A DNA stretch of 64,000 nt from Neoechinorhynchus agilis (Eukaryota; Acanthocephala), in contig CM121341.1 in the NCBI GenBank assembly GCA_051530055.1, positions 1,488,001 through 1,552,000 of the forward strand, in the 5' to 3' direction. Positions within the stretch are counted from its first letter, which is position 1. Every line of letters starts with the position of its first letter. Below the pieces are notes generated by a model. That model had not been told where the DNA came from. It searched no databases and saw nothing but the letters and a program-made list of their open reading frames with translations. The position numbers and the translations under genes are program-made. Of this stretch, positions 9,312-19,850 are shown in pieces.

Positions 9312-11457
9312 ATGGCTTCACTTATGATACATCAAAAATGTTTCATACTCCTGCAAATGACCGTAATGATTGGTTCTATCGCAGCTGCATTATTGTCTTT
9401 AGTTGCTAACCTTAAAATGCCAATTATGGGTATCACGATCAACAATTTCGATATAGTCAACCAAAATATTTCCTACCAAAGTAACAGCATTCAAATAGAT
9501 CTCAGATTCGGCAATAATCATTTTTTATTAACCTCAGAAACCCAAAACGTTGGAGCGTTCCAGATTTTAAAAAATGGTACAATCCTTAACTACGAAAAAT
9601 CAGCAGTGCATGGATTTGTCAATCCATTAACGGAAAAGTTTGAAGGAATACTTCATTTGAACGATACATTTAGTATATTCATTGAACCGGCAAATGTGGT
9701 TGGTCTTCAAAGCAAACTAACCATTGCCTATAACCAAACTTCAATTAAAGTCCAGAGTCCTACAAGGACGTGCGGTTTGACTGAAAACTACAATCGAACT
9801 CGATCTCGGTTTCCAAGAGCCGTTCTAAAACGCATACCATTTCCCGGAAACCGTTCAACGTGCAGCCTTTTTATCCGAACTGATGTAGAATTCTATAAGT
9901 ACTTCTACGACCAGTACGGAAACAAGAATCACGATTCGACGATCGATTACATTACCGCATTAATTGACTTACAGGTTAAAGAACTAAATCGAGTCTACTC
10001 GGGCGTAGAGTTTAAAACAAGCAAAGGCATCTTAACAGGTTTTAATTTTCAAATAAAGCGTCTAAAGATAATGGAACCAAAGGACTGTAAAGACGTTTCT
10101 AAGAGAGCAACTAGATTAGATCCTGGAAAGCTGCTTTGTCCAATGCATTTGAATATCAGTGAGTTTGTTACTGCGCATGTTCATTATGACTATTCAGATT
10201 ATTGCTTGGCCTACGTCTTCACAGCTCGGGATTTCCAAGGAATTCTGGGTGTTGGTCACTTGTCAGAAATTGAGGTTAAGGGTGGAATATGTGGGGGACA
10301 TACAAATGGGCACTCTGCCAACATTGGAGTCGTTACTATAATCCGTCAGGTGTCTTAGATGACGGCTCCAAAAATTATTGGAGACATTTGACGGTATAAT
10401 AAGCGGAGAAAGTAGAGTTAATCAAAACACTTTTATGAGCACATTTGCTCATGAAGTCGGGCATAATCTCGGCGCTCAACATGATCCTCAGACTATGCAA
10501 TGTTCGCCAAACGGAATTGAAGGGAACTATCTTATGTATGCACATAACACGCCAAACTACATGGAAAACAATCTGAAATTCTCCCCTTGTAGTCTACAGG
10601 ACATGGCACGCATGCTTGAACGGATTCTGCGCGAAGAACCGGGGTGCTTAGTTAGTGAAACCGATGGATTTTGCGGAAACCGAATTGTCGAAAGCAGCGA
10701 AGATTGTGATTGTGGCTACGAAGATGAATGTGTTCAACAGAATGATAAATGCTGCTACCCAGCGGACTATCCCTATGTAAAACTAAGATGTAAATTAAGA
10801 AAAAATGCCCTATGTAGTCCTTCAATGGGTTCGTGTTGTTCCACGAATTGTAAGTTCAAAAGTAGAAATGAAATTTGTGAGATTTCATTCGACGAATGTC
10901 GCTTAAATGGACATTGTAATGGAAAATCGGCGAAATGTTCACAGCGAACCAGTCGCGATTTTTCTGATGGGACATTGTGCAACGATGATGAAGCGACGTG
11001 CCTCAACGGTCAGTGCATTGGTTCAATTTGTGCTCATTTTGGTTTAAAATCGTGTTTACCTGAGTCCGTCGATATTCGTTCCGCAACGGTCCAAGAGAGA
11101 CTTAAGCTTTGTCATGTCCATTGCATCTTAGATGGACAATGTGTCGACACCGCTGAATTCAAAGATTCAATGGAACTTTGCAAAAAGTCGCTGTTAAATT
11201 GCAGTCAAGGATTTATGCTGTCTAAAGGCTCCGTTTGTTCTCAACAAGGCGCGGCTTGCGAAGCTTTCCAAATGTGCATCCTCACGGATCACAAAAGAGC
11301 ACTCACTGTCCTTAATTCTCACGCTATTATAAGAAGCTGGATAATATGCGCAGTACTAACTTCAATCGCCCTAGTGATTGCGCCTATAATCTTAAAAATT
11401 TGTTCTCGACAAAGATACGATGCCTATTTTAGCAGCAATATCGAGAGAGAAGCTTAA
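9312..11457 (+). CDS. ADAM10-like metalloprotease, copy 2 (697 residues, two exons)
   Basis: Same design as copy 1: signal peptide (MASLMIHQKCFILLQ and following), prodomain, furin-like RFPR, catalytic domain with HEVGHNLGAQHD and YLMYA Met-turn, disintegrin (CGNRIVESSEDCDCG), cysteine-rich domain, membrane helix and short tail. I chose ATG 9312, which sits in CCATGG, over the non-ATG start further upstream. The frame breaks once, just before the zinc site. A 52-bp GT-AG intron at 10352-10403 (phase 2) restores it and gives a spacing close to ADAM10; a 64-bp variant (10345-10408) also fits. Bases 9435-10132 and 10672-11313 match copy 3 at all but one base each, while the catalytic part between them does not. 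Predicted to be an active membrane sheddase. Confidence 0.88.
9435..10132 (+). repeat. Near-identical inverted block A (prodomain), copy 2 side
   Basis: This 698-bp block has an inverted partner of equal length at 16117-16814. Reading both strands line by line I find one difference, an A/G that changes Lys to Glu. It starts just after the signal peptide and ends at the catalytic domain. Such identity at silent sites points to recent gene conversion or duplication. Confidence 0.9.
10672..11313 (+). repeat. Near-identical inverted block B (disintegrin/Cys-rich), copy 2 side
   Basis: This 642-bp block has an inverted partner at 14937-15578 of the same length, with one silent T/C difference seen near its start. 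It begins at the first Cys-Gly of the disintegrin domain and stops just before the membrane helix. Confidence 0.9.
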
Positions 11458-11527
11458 ATTGCGTTTGAAACAATGTAGCGCAAAAAGGCTTACTATATGT
11501 TAATGGTCTGAAAATAAATCTATTTTA

Positions 11528-11790
11528 AACATCGATAGAAAGTCCTTCAGGATAATAAAATTACACTTTCGGTGAGAATAATCCCGGTCATTACATATTT
11601 TATTTATTCGAAACATTTCGCGAGGTATCCTCGCCTCTTCAGTCATCGCTTGTAAGTTTTTAAATATTAGAGTTTCGAATAAGCAACGTCGTAAAAACTT
11701 ACAAGCGATGACTGAAGAGGCGAGGATACCTCGCGAAATGTTTCGAATAAATAAAATATGTAATGACCGGGATTATTCTCACCGAAAGTG
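11528..11790. repeat. Hairpin element 1, perfect 102-bp arms
   Basis: The arms at 11561-11662 and 11692-11793 are exact reverse complements over 102 bp with a 29-bp loop. The 13-mer taaatctatttta occurs at 11515-11527 and again at 11791-11803, so the insert would be 11528-11790 with a 33-nt non-palindromic head on the left. Each arm also contains a small internal palindrome (GCGAGG tat CCTCGC). Perfect arms suggest recent arrival. No protein is encoded. Confidence 0.8.
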
Positions 11791-11840
11791 TAAATCTATT
11801 TTATATTCAACTTTTTCCAAAATGCAACTTTGTAAATTAT

Positions 11841-11899
11841 GGTCAATTTTGATTTGTGGTGAAGATAATAACTGGGATTATCTTCACCACAAGTAAAAA
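11841..11899. repeat. Hairpin element 4, small (16-bp arms)
   Basis: Arms 11854-11869 and 11877-11892 are exact complements (TTGTGGTGAAGATAAT). The 59-bp insert is flanked by tttgtaaattat (11829-11840) and tttgtaaatcat (11900-11911), which differ at one base. Its right half resembles the right end of hairpin element 1. Confidence 0.5.
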
Positions 11900-11999
11900 T
11901 TTGTAAATCATCCATGTCATTTTCTAGTCGATCTTTTTGCGCAAGTTCAGTGTTCAATACCTTTTCTCAATAAGAAGGGTTTATAAACATCCACGCCGC

Positions 12000-13210
12000 T
12001 GCTCTGGATCCCTCAGCTGCAGTCCTGGTGTAACGGTCGAAAGGACGTGTGACAGGGTATTTGGATCGATAATGCGCGACCGGTAAAACGCGTGTTAACG
12101 GGTGCAAACATAGTGTGGTGTGTTAGAGAGTTTATGAGGGTATAATAAAAAACATAACAGGACGGATGCAGCGTTCCCGCCCGCCGGAATTCTGCCCTAT
12201 GATCGCCAGTGATTCGTCTCAATCTCTTAGACAATTGATTTGCCAGATCCTGCGCCGCGGTACCAAAAGACCCGAGCGTCTCGACGCCAACGAAATGATT
12301 TCGACTCAGGTCCCTGTATTTGCTATTTTTTTATCTTCAGCGGCGGGTGAAGGCATTTTCCTCTCCTCTCCACGGAAACACCGTGACGCCTCCACGGAAT
12401 TTCCATCCAAAGTGTAATTCTCGCCAAGAATGGATTTAACTACTTTGCGGCTTGTTTCATACGATGCCAAATAAGCTAGCAGAGAAATATCGGCTGCTTT
12501 TCGGATACTCAAACCGCCGGACGACACAGGCAAGGACGCTTGACGTCAGGCCTCGTCCGACAGCTGAGTATTTAAAGTTTTCTCGAGAGAGGCTTTCACC
12601 GTCTCGTCTAATTTTGCCAGCTTATCCTTATGTCTAAAAAAGGTGCTGTGCGCAGCTCAGCAGTTTTTAATGAAAAGGCTTGTTCTTGATGAGGAACAGA
12701 ACCTTTTTGGGAGAATAATTCATCAACTCGTTCGGTGGAAGATTGGCAATCTCTGCTTCGACATTATAACCAAAAATGCAGCTTTCTAGAATACTCAATC
12801 GGTTTAGAGTGATCAATTCAATCCCTGGGGCCAGGTGCTGAAAATCTTTCAGGATAGTTTGTCTGGACGCCTCATCTTCCACGTCAGCGTTCAATTTAAT
12901 GCCAAATTTTGCCGTCTCCTACACGAGTGTCTCCAAATCGTGCAGTACAACAGAGGGGTTATCTCCGAGCGCGGCATCGTCCAAGTACCAGCCGTTAAAG
13001 CTGGACTGGAGTGAGTGCGCGACGGGATTGACTGCAAGTAAGAATTCCATTGCGCCCAAAGGATCCCTTGTTGAACTCCGCTTTCTGACAACAAAACGTG
13101 GTTGTTGAGGGAGTTGGAGTCCGATTTGTAACTACTCTGAGCAAATCTGCTCGGTAAACTGTGTTGAATGCACTTTTGAAATAGCATTTCAAGACCACGC
13201 ATGGCTTTGA
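12000..13210 (-). mobile_element. Decayed LINE fragment (reverse transcriptase and C-terminal region)
   Basis: On the minus strand, broken frames read as a metazoan non-LTR reverse transcriptase. Around 13050-13110 is SESGVQQGDPLGA, followed by the active-site-like GWYLDDAALGD near 12970-13010 and then thumb/connection sequence. The far C-terminal segment (ETLGSFGTAAQDLANQLSKR, ~12200-12290) is the conserved tail of the same family. Several frameshifts and stops are present and no 5' region remains, so it is a dead 5'-truncated copy. Its C+G content is higher than its surroundings. The solo fragment near 49.0-49.2 kb belongs to the same family. Confidence 0.75.
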
Positions 13211-14783
13211 GTTTTCGGTGATGAGCGTGAAGAGTGAATGAACAATCGCCTCTGCGCCTCAGTCGTCTTTTAAACTTTTATTTCGTTTCCAAGCTCACGC
13301 GCAATTGATGCATACACGTTCGATTATTTTGCAAATTCACAAACATTATTTTCTGAACCACTTAGAGCATTGTAAAAAAAATATCACTTGAACTGTCGTA
13401 TTCACTCACGCTTCTCTAATTAATATGAATGTGAAGTTATGATATTTTGTTCATGATGCTTGTCTAAAGCGCATAAAAATGCGAGAAATGATTGAACTGT
13501 TCATATTGTTGTTCAGTGCGCTGTTCGGGGCGCTGAAACGAAGTGTTTTCAATGTATAAAACTTATTGAAGAAGGAGAAGTTGTTTTAGTGAACGATTCG
13601 ACACTCTTCTGCTTCCTTGTAGGTATTGTAATAAAAATGATTGAGGAAATAGATATTTTAAAAGTGGAGGGTCAAGTGTTTTGTGCTTCGAGTTTATGGA
13701 ACGGTAGAGTGTGAGCGATTAAATGATCCGCGCAGTATAGATAATTTGGATGCAAATAAAGTGAATTCTTAAGAATAAATATTGAGAGTAGTTGGGGTTC
13801 CCGGATAAAACAGGAATCATGACCACCACAATTCTATTATTTTGAAGGATTTTCTCTTGATGATAAGGGGAAAAGGGATCTTCACGTGGGACAACCAGTA
13901 ATCACGAAACAAGCGCCAATTACAATGTTCGGTATCGGGCCCAAGCAAAGTATTCATTCCGTTACTCATGCAGATTTTGGCCAATCGATACGTTATTCGT
14001 CTATTTGCACCCAGTCCTTACCCAGATTAATCAAATTGCACTTATACCAAAGTGAATCCTATTTATTAACTCATTTATATAAAACATGAAACTAGAAATT
14101 AATTGACAGGAGTTTAAATGTTTAGTTAAATATGTTTGTATCTAAACAATACTCTTCAAGCATCAGAAATAAAATTAATTAGTTTGTGAAATCAGGATAC
14201 GAAAACCCACAGCTAAATGTTTTTTGAATTACTCTTACAAAAATTATAGGTTCTAAACTTTATACTTTTAATAGAAACGCTTTTGCAGAATTACAGTGCG
14301 ATTTGTACTGGTCAAATTTACTTTTTAAGGTGATTAGATTTGCATTCTGCTCTCTCTGAATCAAAATAATCGTTTAGATGCCAACTATAAAGAATATTTG
14401 TTTCTACGATCTTAGTATAAAATTGTGAAAATAAAACCTTTTTTGTTGCCTATTGCGATCTAATGAGGGAAACAACCACAGGAATTTAGAACTTGGCCAA
14501 CATTATCGGCACGACCTCGGTCGATGGCGAAATTGGTCGTGATTGATTCAAAAAGTAGAATTAAATAGAATTCGTCATATTAAATAATATGCAGATCGGA
14601 CCAGTCCAAATCGAAGACGGATCATGGAAATGCGCCAGAAAAATTTGTTAGCAGTCGTAAAAAAGAGGGTAAATTCACTTTTTGATGTTAAAAATAAAAA
14701 GCCATTATGAAAAGGTTTCAATTGACCAAGAAAACTACGACTGCAGGCAGATAGTTTATTAAAGTACCTCAAATGCTTAGCCA
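13211..14783. other. Intergenic between decayed LINE and ADAM10-like copy 3
   Basis: AT-rich DNA in which I find no supported gene. A minus-strand frame at 14575-14844 overlaps the end of ADAM10-like copy 3 in another frame and is taken as chance. Confidence 0.5.
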
Positions 14784-16883
14784 TTATTTTGAAATCGGTT
14801 CTACTTTGTTGGGACTCATATTTGCGTGTAATTTGCGAGTACAAAGCATTATGAGAAATGCTGATTTAATAACAGCAATGAGAATCCCAACAATAGATAA
14901 AGCCCATGCCGTTATACGAAAATTTGCATTCCTATCAAGGACAGTGAGTGCTCTTTTGTGATCCGTGAGGATGCACATTTGGAAAGCTTCGCAAGCCGCG
15001 CCTTGTTGAGAACAAACGGAGCCTTTAGACAGCATAAATCCTTGACTGCAATTTAACAGCGACTTTTTGCAAAGTTCCATTGAATCTTTGAATTCAGCGG
15101 TGTCGACACATTGTCCATCTAAGATGCAATGGACATGACAAAGCTTAAGTCTCTCTTGGACCGTTGCGGAACGAATATCGACGGACTCAGGTAAACACGA
15201 TTTTAAACCAAAATGAGCACAAATTGAACCAATGCACTGACCGTTGAGGCACGTCGCTTCATCATCGTTGCACAATGTCCCATCAGAAAAATCGCGACTG
15301 GTTCGCTGTGAACATTTCGCCGATTTTCCATTACAATGTCCATTTAAGCGACATTCGTCGAATGAAATCTCACAAATTTCATTTCTACTTTTGAACTTAC
15401 AATTCGTGGAACAACACGAACCCATTGAAGGACTACATAGGGCATTTTTTCTTAATTTACATCTTAGTTTTACATAGGGATAGTCCGCTGGGTAGCAGCA
15501 TTTATCATTCTGTTGAACACATTCATCTTCGTAGCCACAATCACAATCTTCGCTGCTTTCGACGATTCGGTTTCCGCAAGTGGAATCAGACCAAGCGACT
15601 AGGCAGTTTGGCACTTCCAGCAAGACCCACTCAATAAAATCGGATATCGTCTCGGCGCTGCATTTTGAGAATTTGAAATTATTTGGGTACAAACCGCCAA
15701 AACTTGCTTCGTACATGAGATAGTTGCCATTTGGTTCACCGGGAGCACAGTCCGTATTTGGAATGTCATGAACGGCCCCAAGACTGTGCCCGATCTCATG
15801 GGCAAAAGTTAGCGTAAGCTCCAAGAGAGATATACCGATAATTTGTGGCTTTACCGCTCTGAATGTATTCTATCATTGAACGAACCGTAGTTGAAACATT
15901 CAGGACTTTAAAGAAATTAGACCAACATTTTTTGAAAGTCCACTAATTCGCGTGCCACATACTCCATGCCCACGTTCTTTATGGCCAAGAATTGACAATC
16001 CAAGTAACCGCTCTTCACTTTGACCTGTGAAACCATAGGCTAAACAATAATCGGAAAAATCTTGTCGGCTTAATTCGCGACGATAATCGTATAAGGTAGG
16101 AAACGTTTTGCATAAAAGCTTTCCAGGATCTAATCTAGTTGCTCTCTTAGAAACGTCTTCACAGTCCTTTGGTTCCATTATCTTTAGACGCTTTATTTGA
16201 AAATTAAAACCTGTTAAGATGCCTTTGCTTGTTTTAAACTCTACGCCCGAGTAGACTCGATTTAGTTCTTTAACCTGTAAGTCAATTAATGCGGTAATGT
16301 AATCGATCGTCGAATCGTGATTCTTGTTTCCGTACTGGTCGTAGAAGTACTTATAGAATTCTACATCAGTTCGGATAAAAAGGCTGCACGTTGAACGGTT
16401 TCCGGGAAATGGTATGCGTTTTAGAACGGCTCTTGGAAACCGAGATCGAGTTCGATTGTAGTTTTCAGTCAAACCGCACGTCCTTGTAGGACTCTGGACT
16501 TTAATTGAAGTTTGGTTATAGGCAATGGTTAGTTTGCTTTGAAGACCAACCACATTTGCCGGTTCAATGAATATACTAAATGTATCGTTCAAATGAAGTA
16601 TTCCTTCAAACTTTTCCGTTAATGGATTGACAAATCCATGCACTGCTGATTTTTCGTAGTTAAGGATTGTACCATTTTTTAAAATCTGGAACGCTCCAAC
16701 GTTTTGGGTTTCTGAGGTTAATAAAAAATGATTATTGCCGAATCTGAGATCTATTTGAATGCTGTTACTTTGGTAGGAAATATTTTGGTTGACTATATCG
16801 AAATTGTTGATCGTAATATCGTTTATTATTTCTTTGCTCCATTTGGCGAAAAATAAAAAAACAAAAACTGTTTGTGGGGACAT
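14784..16883 (-). CDS. ADAM10-like metalloprotease, copy 3 (683 residues, two exons)
   Basis: Inverted partner of copy 2, converging on it. Signal peptide MSPQTVFVFLFFAKW, prodomain, furin-like RFPR, catalytic domain with HEIGHSLGAVHD and YLMYE Met-turn, disintegrin, cysteine-rich domain, membrane helix and short tail. I chose ATG 16883. The frame breaks just before the zinc site. A 48-bp GT-AG intron at 15859-15906 (phase 2) joins the two parts into one open frame. Prodomain and disintegrin/Cys-rich parts match copy 2 almost base for base, but the catalytic domain is very different (for example TGQSEERLLGLSILGHKERG), as are the signal peptide and membrane/tail. All zinc ligands are kept. Probably an active sheddase with its own cleavage preference. 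Confidence 0.88.
14937..15578 (-). repeat. Near-identical inverted block B, copy 3 side
   Basis: Partner of 10672-11313: 642 bp with one difference seen. Both edges fall at the same place in the two proteins, the first disintegrin cysteine and the start of the membrane helix. Confidence 0.9.
16117..16814 (-). repeat. Near-identical inverted block A, copy 3 side
   Basis: Partner of 9435-10132: 698 bp with one difference (Glu here, Lys in copy 2). The 538 bp between blocks A and B, at 15579-16116, is the divergent catalytic region. Confidence 0.9.
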
Positions 16884-17605
16884 AATTTTTTCGTGCAACT
16901 TTCAATCGTGCAATTTTGTAACTTCATTGAGGTATCCATGGAGACAAATGCTGTATTTGATTTATAGTCGCTTGTTTTAAAGGAACTCGGTTATTGTTTC
17001 GGCCTTTATCTTTCACTTATTGCCTCATTTTTATATTATCCCGGTCATTTTATTAATAATCGTGGAAATCTCATTAACATTTATTTTCTAAACCCAAAAA
17101 GTAAAATGTTGAATTCTTCTAAGTGATTATTGAACTTTAATTGGGATTGTCGAAAGCAAATTACTTAGCCTTCGTATTAGATCGCTCATACCTCGCTTTA
17201 TGGTTTAGATACGTTCCACCAAATTTGGCCACAAAAGGAAAAAAGAGTACAGAGAATCAATTATTATGATACAGATTAATACAAATTCAATGGGATCGGT
17301 TCCAAAAAATTTAAAACATAGTTTATGTCCTCAATCCATATAATAAACAGTTTTTCATTTTTTTCCAATCCAGTTTCTTTGAAGTGTTAATCCTGAGACA
17401 TTTAAAAGTGAAGCAGGTTGCAAATATGTTATAATCTCTAATTTTCTCTCCACCTTCTATACGACTTAATGGTTTAGTTCGTGGGGTGCAGTCAAGGGAA
17501 TCAATTATTATTTTTCGAAAAATAATGATTTTCATTTTAGGGTGCCTTTTGTGGTGCCCTTGTACATTATCGAAAAATTACTAAAGAATTGTTGCTTAAG
17601 TTTTA
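16884..17605. other. Intergenic upstream of ADAM10-like copy 3
   Basis: AT-rich sequence; should hold the copy 3 promoter. It has no similarity by eye to the region upstream of copy 2, and I see no gene in it. Confidence 0.5.
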
Positions 17606-17890
17606 TTGCTAGCATCAGGGATACATCACCTTCGAGCGGTTTCGCCGATAAGTCGAAAAGAGCGGTTGTATAGCGATGTCAGGGTGGATGGGTTCGATTC
17701 CACGATCGCCAATGATGCACAAGCAAAGGGAACGAAATACCTCGTTGAAGGGAAGAGGAAACTCATTGATGAGTCCCGCCACCCCCGGAGGAAGCTCTGA
17801 GAATCCGGAGGGATGCGTACAAACCCATAATCGTGTGCCTCAGAATCTAAGTGATTCAATCACTTCTCTGATGTAAGAGATCGGTGTGGC
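17606..17890 (+). repeat. SINE-like element (copy 1)
   Basis: It carries a tRNA B-box-like GGGTTCGATTCC at 17688-17699, then a body (AACGAAATACCTCGTTGAAG, GATGAGTCCCGCC, GAGAATCCGGAGGGATG) shared with 25430-25530 and, on the other strand, 30935-31015. The order head, body, tail is the same in the 30.8 kb copy. A tRNA-derived SINE is the best reading, though a clear A box is not visible. Confidence 0.55.
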
Positions 17891-18493
17891 TTCATGCCAA
17901 AAAGCCGAGGAAGAGATGTAATAATCTGTATGTATTGATTTATTTAAATCGTCATAATAGAACTTCGTTTATTCTAATTAATTTCCAGCTAATATCTGTT
18001 ATCAGTAAAACTCATTTATTTTCAGAATGGACTATTATAAAGATGTTTCGAATCGATCAATATATTATGTGATATAAAGGAATTGAAAATTCGGTCTACA
18101 TTATTGCTAATTTTGGTATAGAAAATGCCTGATCAGAATAAAATATTAAGCACATAAAACAGTGCGGTTATATGTTTGTTTTTTTCTTCGAAAATCCTAG
18201 TAAAATACAAGTGCATTCCGAATCGATATTATCACTGTAAATGTACAAATGCCTTATCGCAAACCACGAAATCAAATGGCTCCATTTTTCAGTGACAGCA
18301 TGAAAAGTATCTAAAGGACCCCTTCCGAATTACGGAATCCGCTTTCAATCATTCCTATGTACTCAAATTATGTATACAATCTAATCAAAGGTGTTTTTAA
18401 ACTTGAAGCAAACATACAGATTTGATATGTATGTGTAAAGACGATTTCATTGATCACATTTTCGAGCACAGTCTACGACTAAATCGAGTTTAA
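17891..18493. other. Intergenic upstream of the Met/Pro/Gly-rich gene
   Basis: AT-rich sequence without a supported gene. The promoter of the gene starting at 18494 should be in its last part. Confidence 0.5.
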
Positions 18494-19149
18494 ATGTCTG
18501 AATACTCAATGGCGCTTTTACTACTATTTATAATCGTTCCGATTGGTCAAAACGTTGGCAAAGGTAAGTTCTAAATTTGCTGAATTTTCATCTAATAAAA
18601 TGTATTAACTTTAGATGTCACATTTAGTAAAAGACAAGTACCCCCTCAAGGTAATAAGCCAAACACTACCGTGTAACCGATACTTAAATCTGTTATTTTA
18701 CAGGTCCAGTTGGCCATCCACATCCGCCTCCGCCACCAATACCACCGCCATTACCACCGCCAATGATTGATCCATTCTATTATTATATCATCAACATGTT
18801 CGTTCGGACAATGCTAACTTATATGTTATTTCAATTTGGAGGGCCACCGTTTCCATTCATTCCAGGAATCATACCGCCATTCTTTGGACCACCATTCCCG
18901 CCGCATCTAATGATGGGCGGAATGCCGCCTCCAATGATGGCCGGAATGCCTCCTCCAATGATGGGTGGAATGTTGCCAAGACCTCCAATGATGGGCGGAA
19001 TGCCTCCTCCAATGATGGGTGGAATGTTGCCAAGACCTCCAATGATGGGCGGAATGCCTCCTCCAATGATGGGTGGAATGTTACCGAGGCCTCCAATGAT
19101 GGGCGGAATGCGTCCACCCATGCCTGGACCAATGGGAATGCCATTTTAG
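18494..19149 (+). CDS. Secreted Met/Pro/Gly-rich repeat protein, 183 residues, three exons
   Basis: Exons 18494-18563, 18615-18650 and 18704-19149, with GT-AG introns of 51 bp and 53 bp, both phase 1, give one frame. It begins with a signal peptide (MSEYSMALLLLFIIVPIGQN), then KRQ and a proline run (HPHPPPPPIPPPLPPP), a tyrosine/hydrophobic segment, and a tail of GGM, PPPMM and LPRPPMM repeats. The tail is encoded by about three 54-bp units starting at 18943, 18997 and 19051. An AATAAA lies at 19182-19187. The composition recalls structural matrix, cuticle, eggshell or adhesive proteins, but I know no exact family. The hydrophobic segment could also anchor it in a membrane. Confidence 0.85.
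18943..19104 (+). repeat. Coding minisatellite, 54-bp unit, three copies
   Basis: Units start at 18943, 18997 and 19051, each coding for an 18-residue GMPPPMMGGMLPRPPMMG module. Units 1 and 2 are nearly identical. Unit 3 has a few silent changes (ttaccgaggc for ttgccaagac). A partial unit precedes the array. Confidence 0.9.
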
Positions 19150-19850
19150 TTCGACATCAAGAAGTTTGCTTTAATCATGCCAATAAATAGTTTTATTGTG
19201 GACTACATGGCAAGTGCAAAATAATTCCTAGATATTCAGTTCAATTTAAACTTTCAAAAAGTTTTGGTGCCACTTCTATCTGCAAATCCAAGCCGGTTAT
19301 ATTGTTTTTTTAGGCGTACAGCCAAACCGATCTCTTACACCAGGGAAGTGATTGGATCACTTGATATCCTGAACCATACGATTATAATTTTGTACATTCC
19401 CGTCCGGATCCTCGGAGTTTCCTTAAACATGGATTCGGAGCTTTAGTTTACTAGACCACCTCAAAAACAATTATGGAATATACAAAGTCAACCAGTTTTA
19501 TCTTTTGCCACAGGTCAATTTCGTACGCCCTACTTCTAAGTTTTTCCCAGTTTATCAGATGAATGTTGGACTTTTCAAATCCTCCGTCATCTTCGCAGCT
19601 TTGCAGTGACGCATTTCCATCTCCATTGGTCGATTAATCAAAATCTTTAAGAATCGATCACGTCAAAATAATATTCTTAGTGCATATTAAGGGTCCTAAA
19701 GTTACATGAGCTCACGGAGTGAATGTTCTGCATAACTGTTAATTTCTTCTTTGAGGAATTCGTCAAATATTCAAAAGGATTCAACTATTTCGTCTCCTTT
19801 CTTGAAAATGCTTTAAATAAAGGCAATTAAGGCATATCACGCATGCAATC
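19150..19850. other. 3' flank and intergenic
   Basis: Holds the polyadenylation signal of the preceding gene near 19182. I see no further gene before the C/T-rich LINE sequence begins. Confidence 0.5.

Noticed and set aside
10773-11006. Antisense 77-codon frame, repeated exactly at 15244-15477
   Set aside because: It is the reverse strand of the conserved disintegrin region of the ADAM10-like pair, and is identical only because the sense genes are.
14575-14844. 89-codon minus-strand frame at the end of ADAM10-like copy 3
   Set aside because: Overlaps the true C-terminus in another frame, with no motif.
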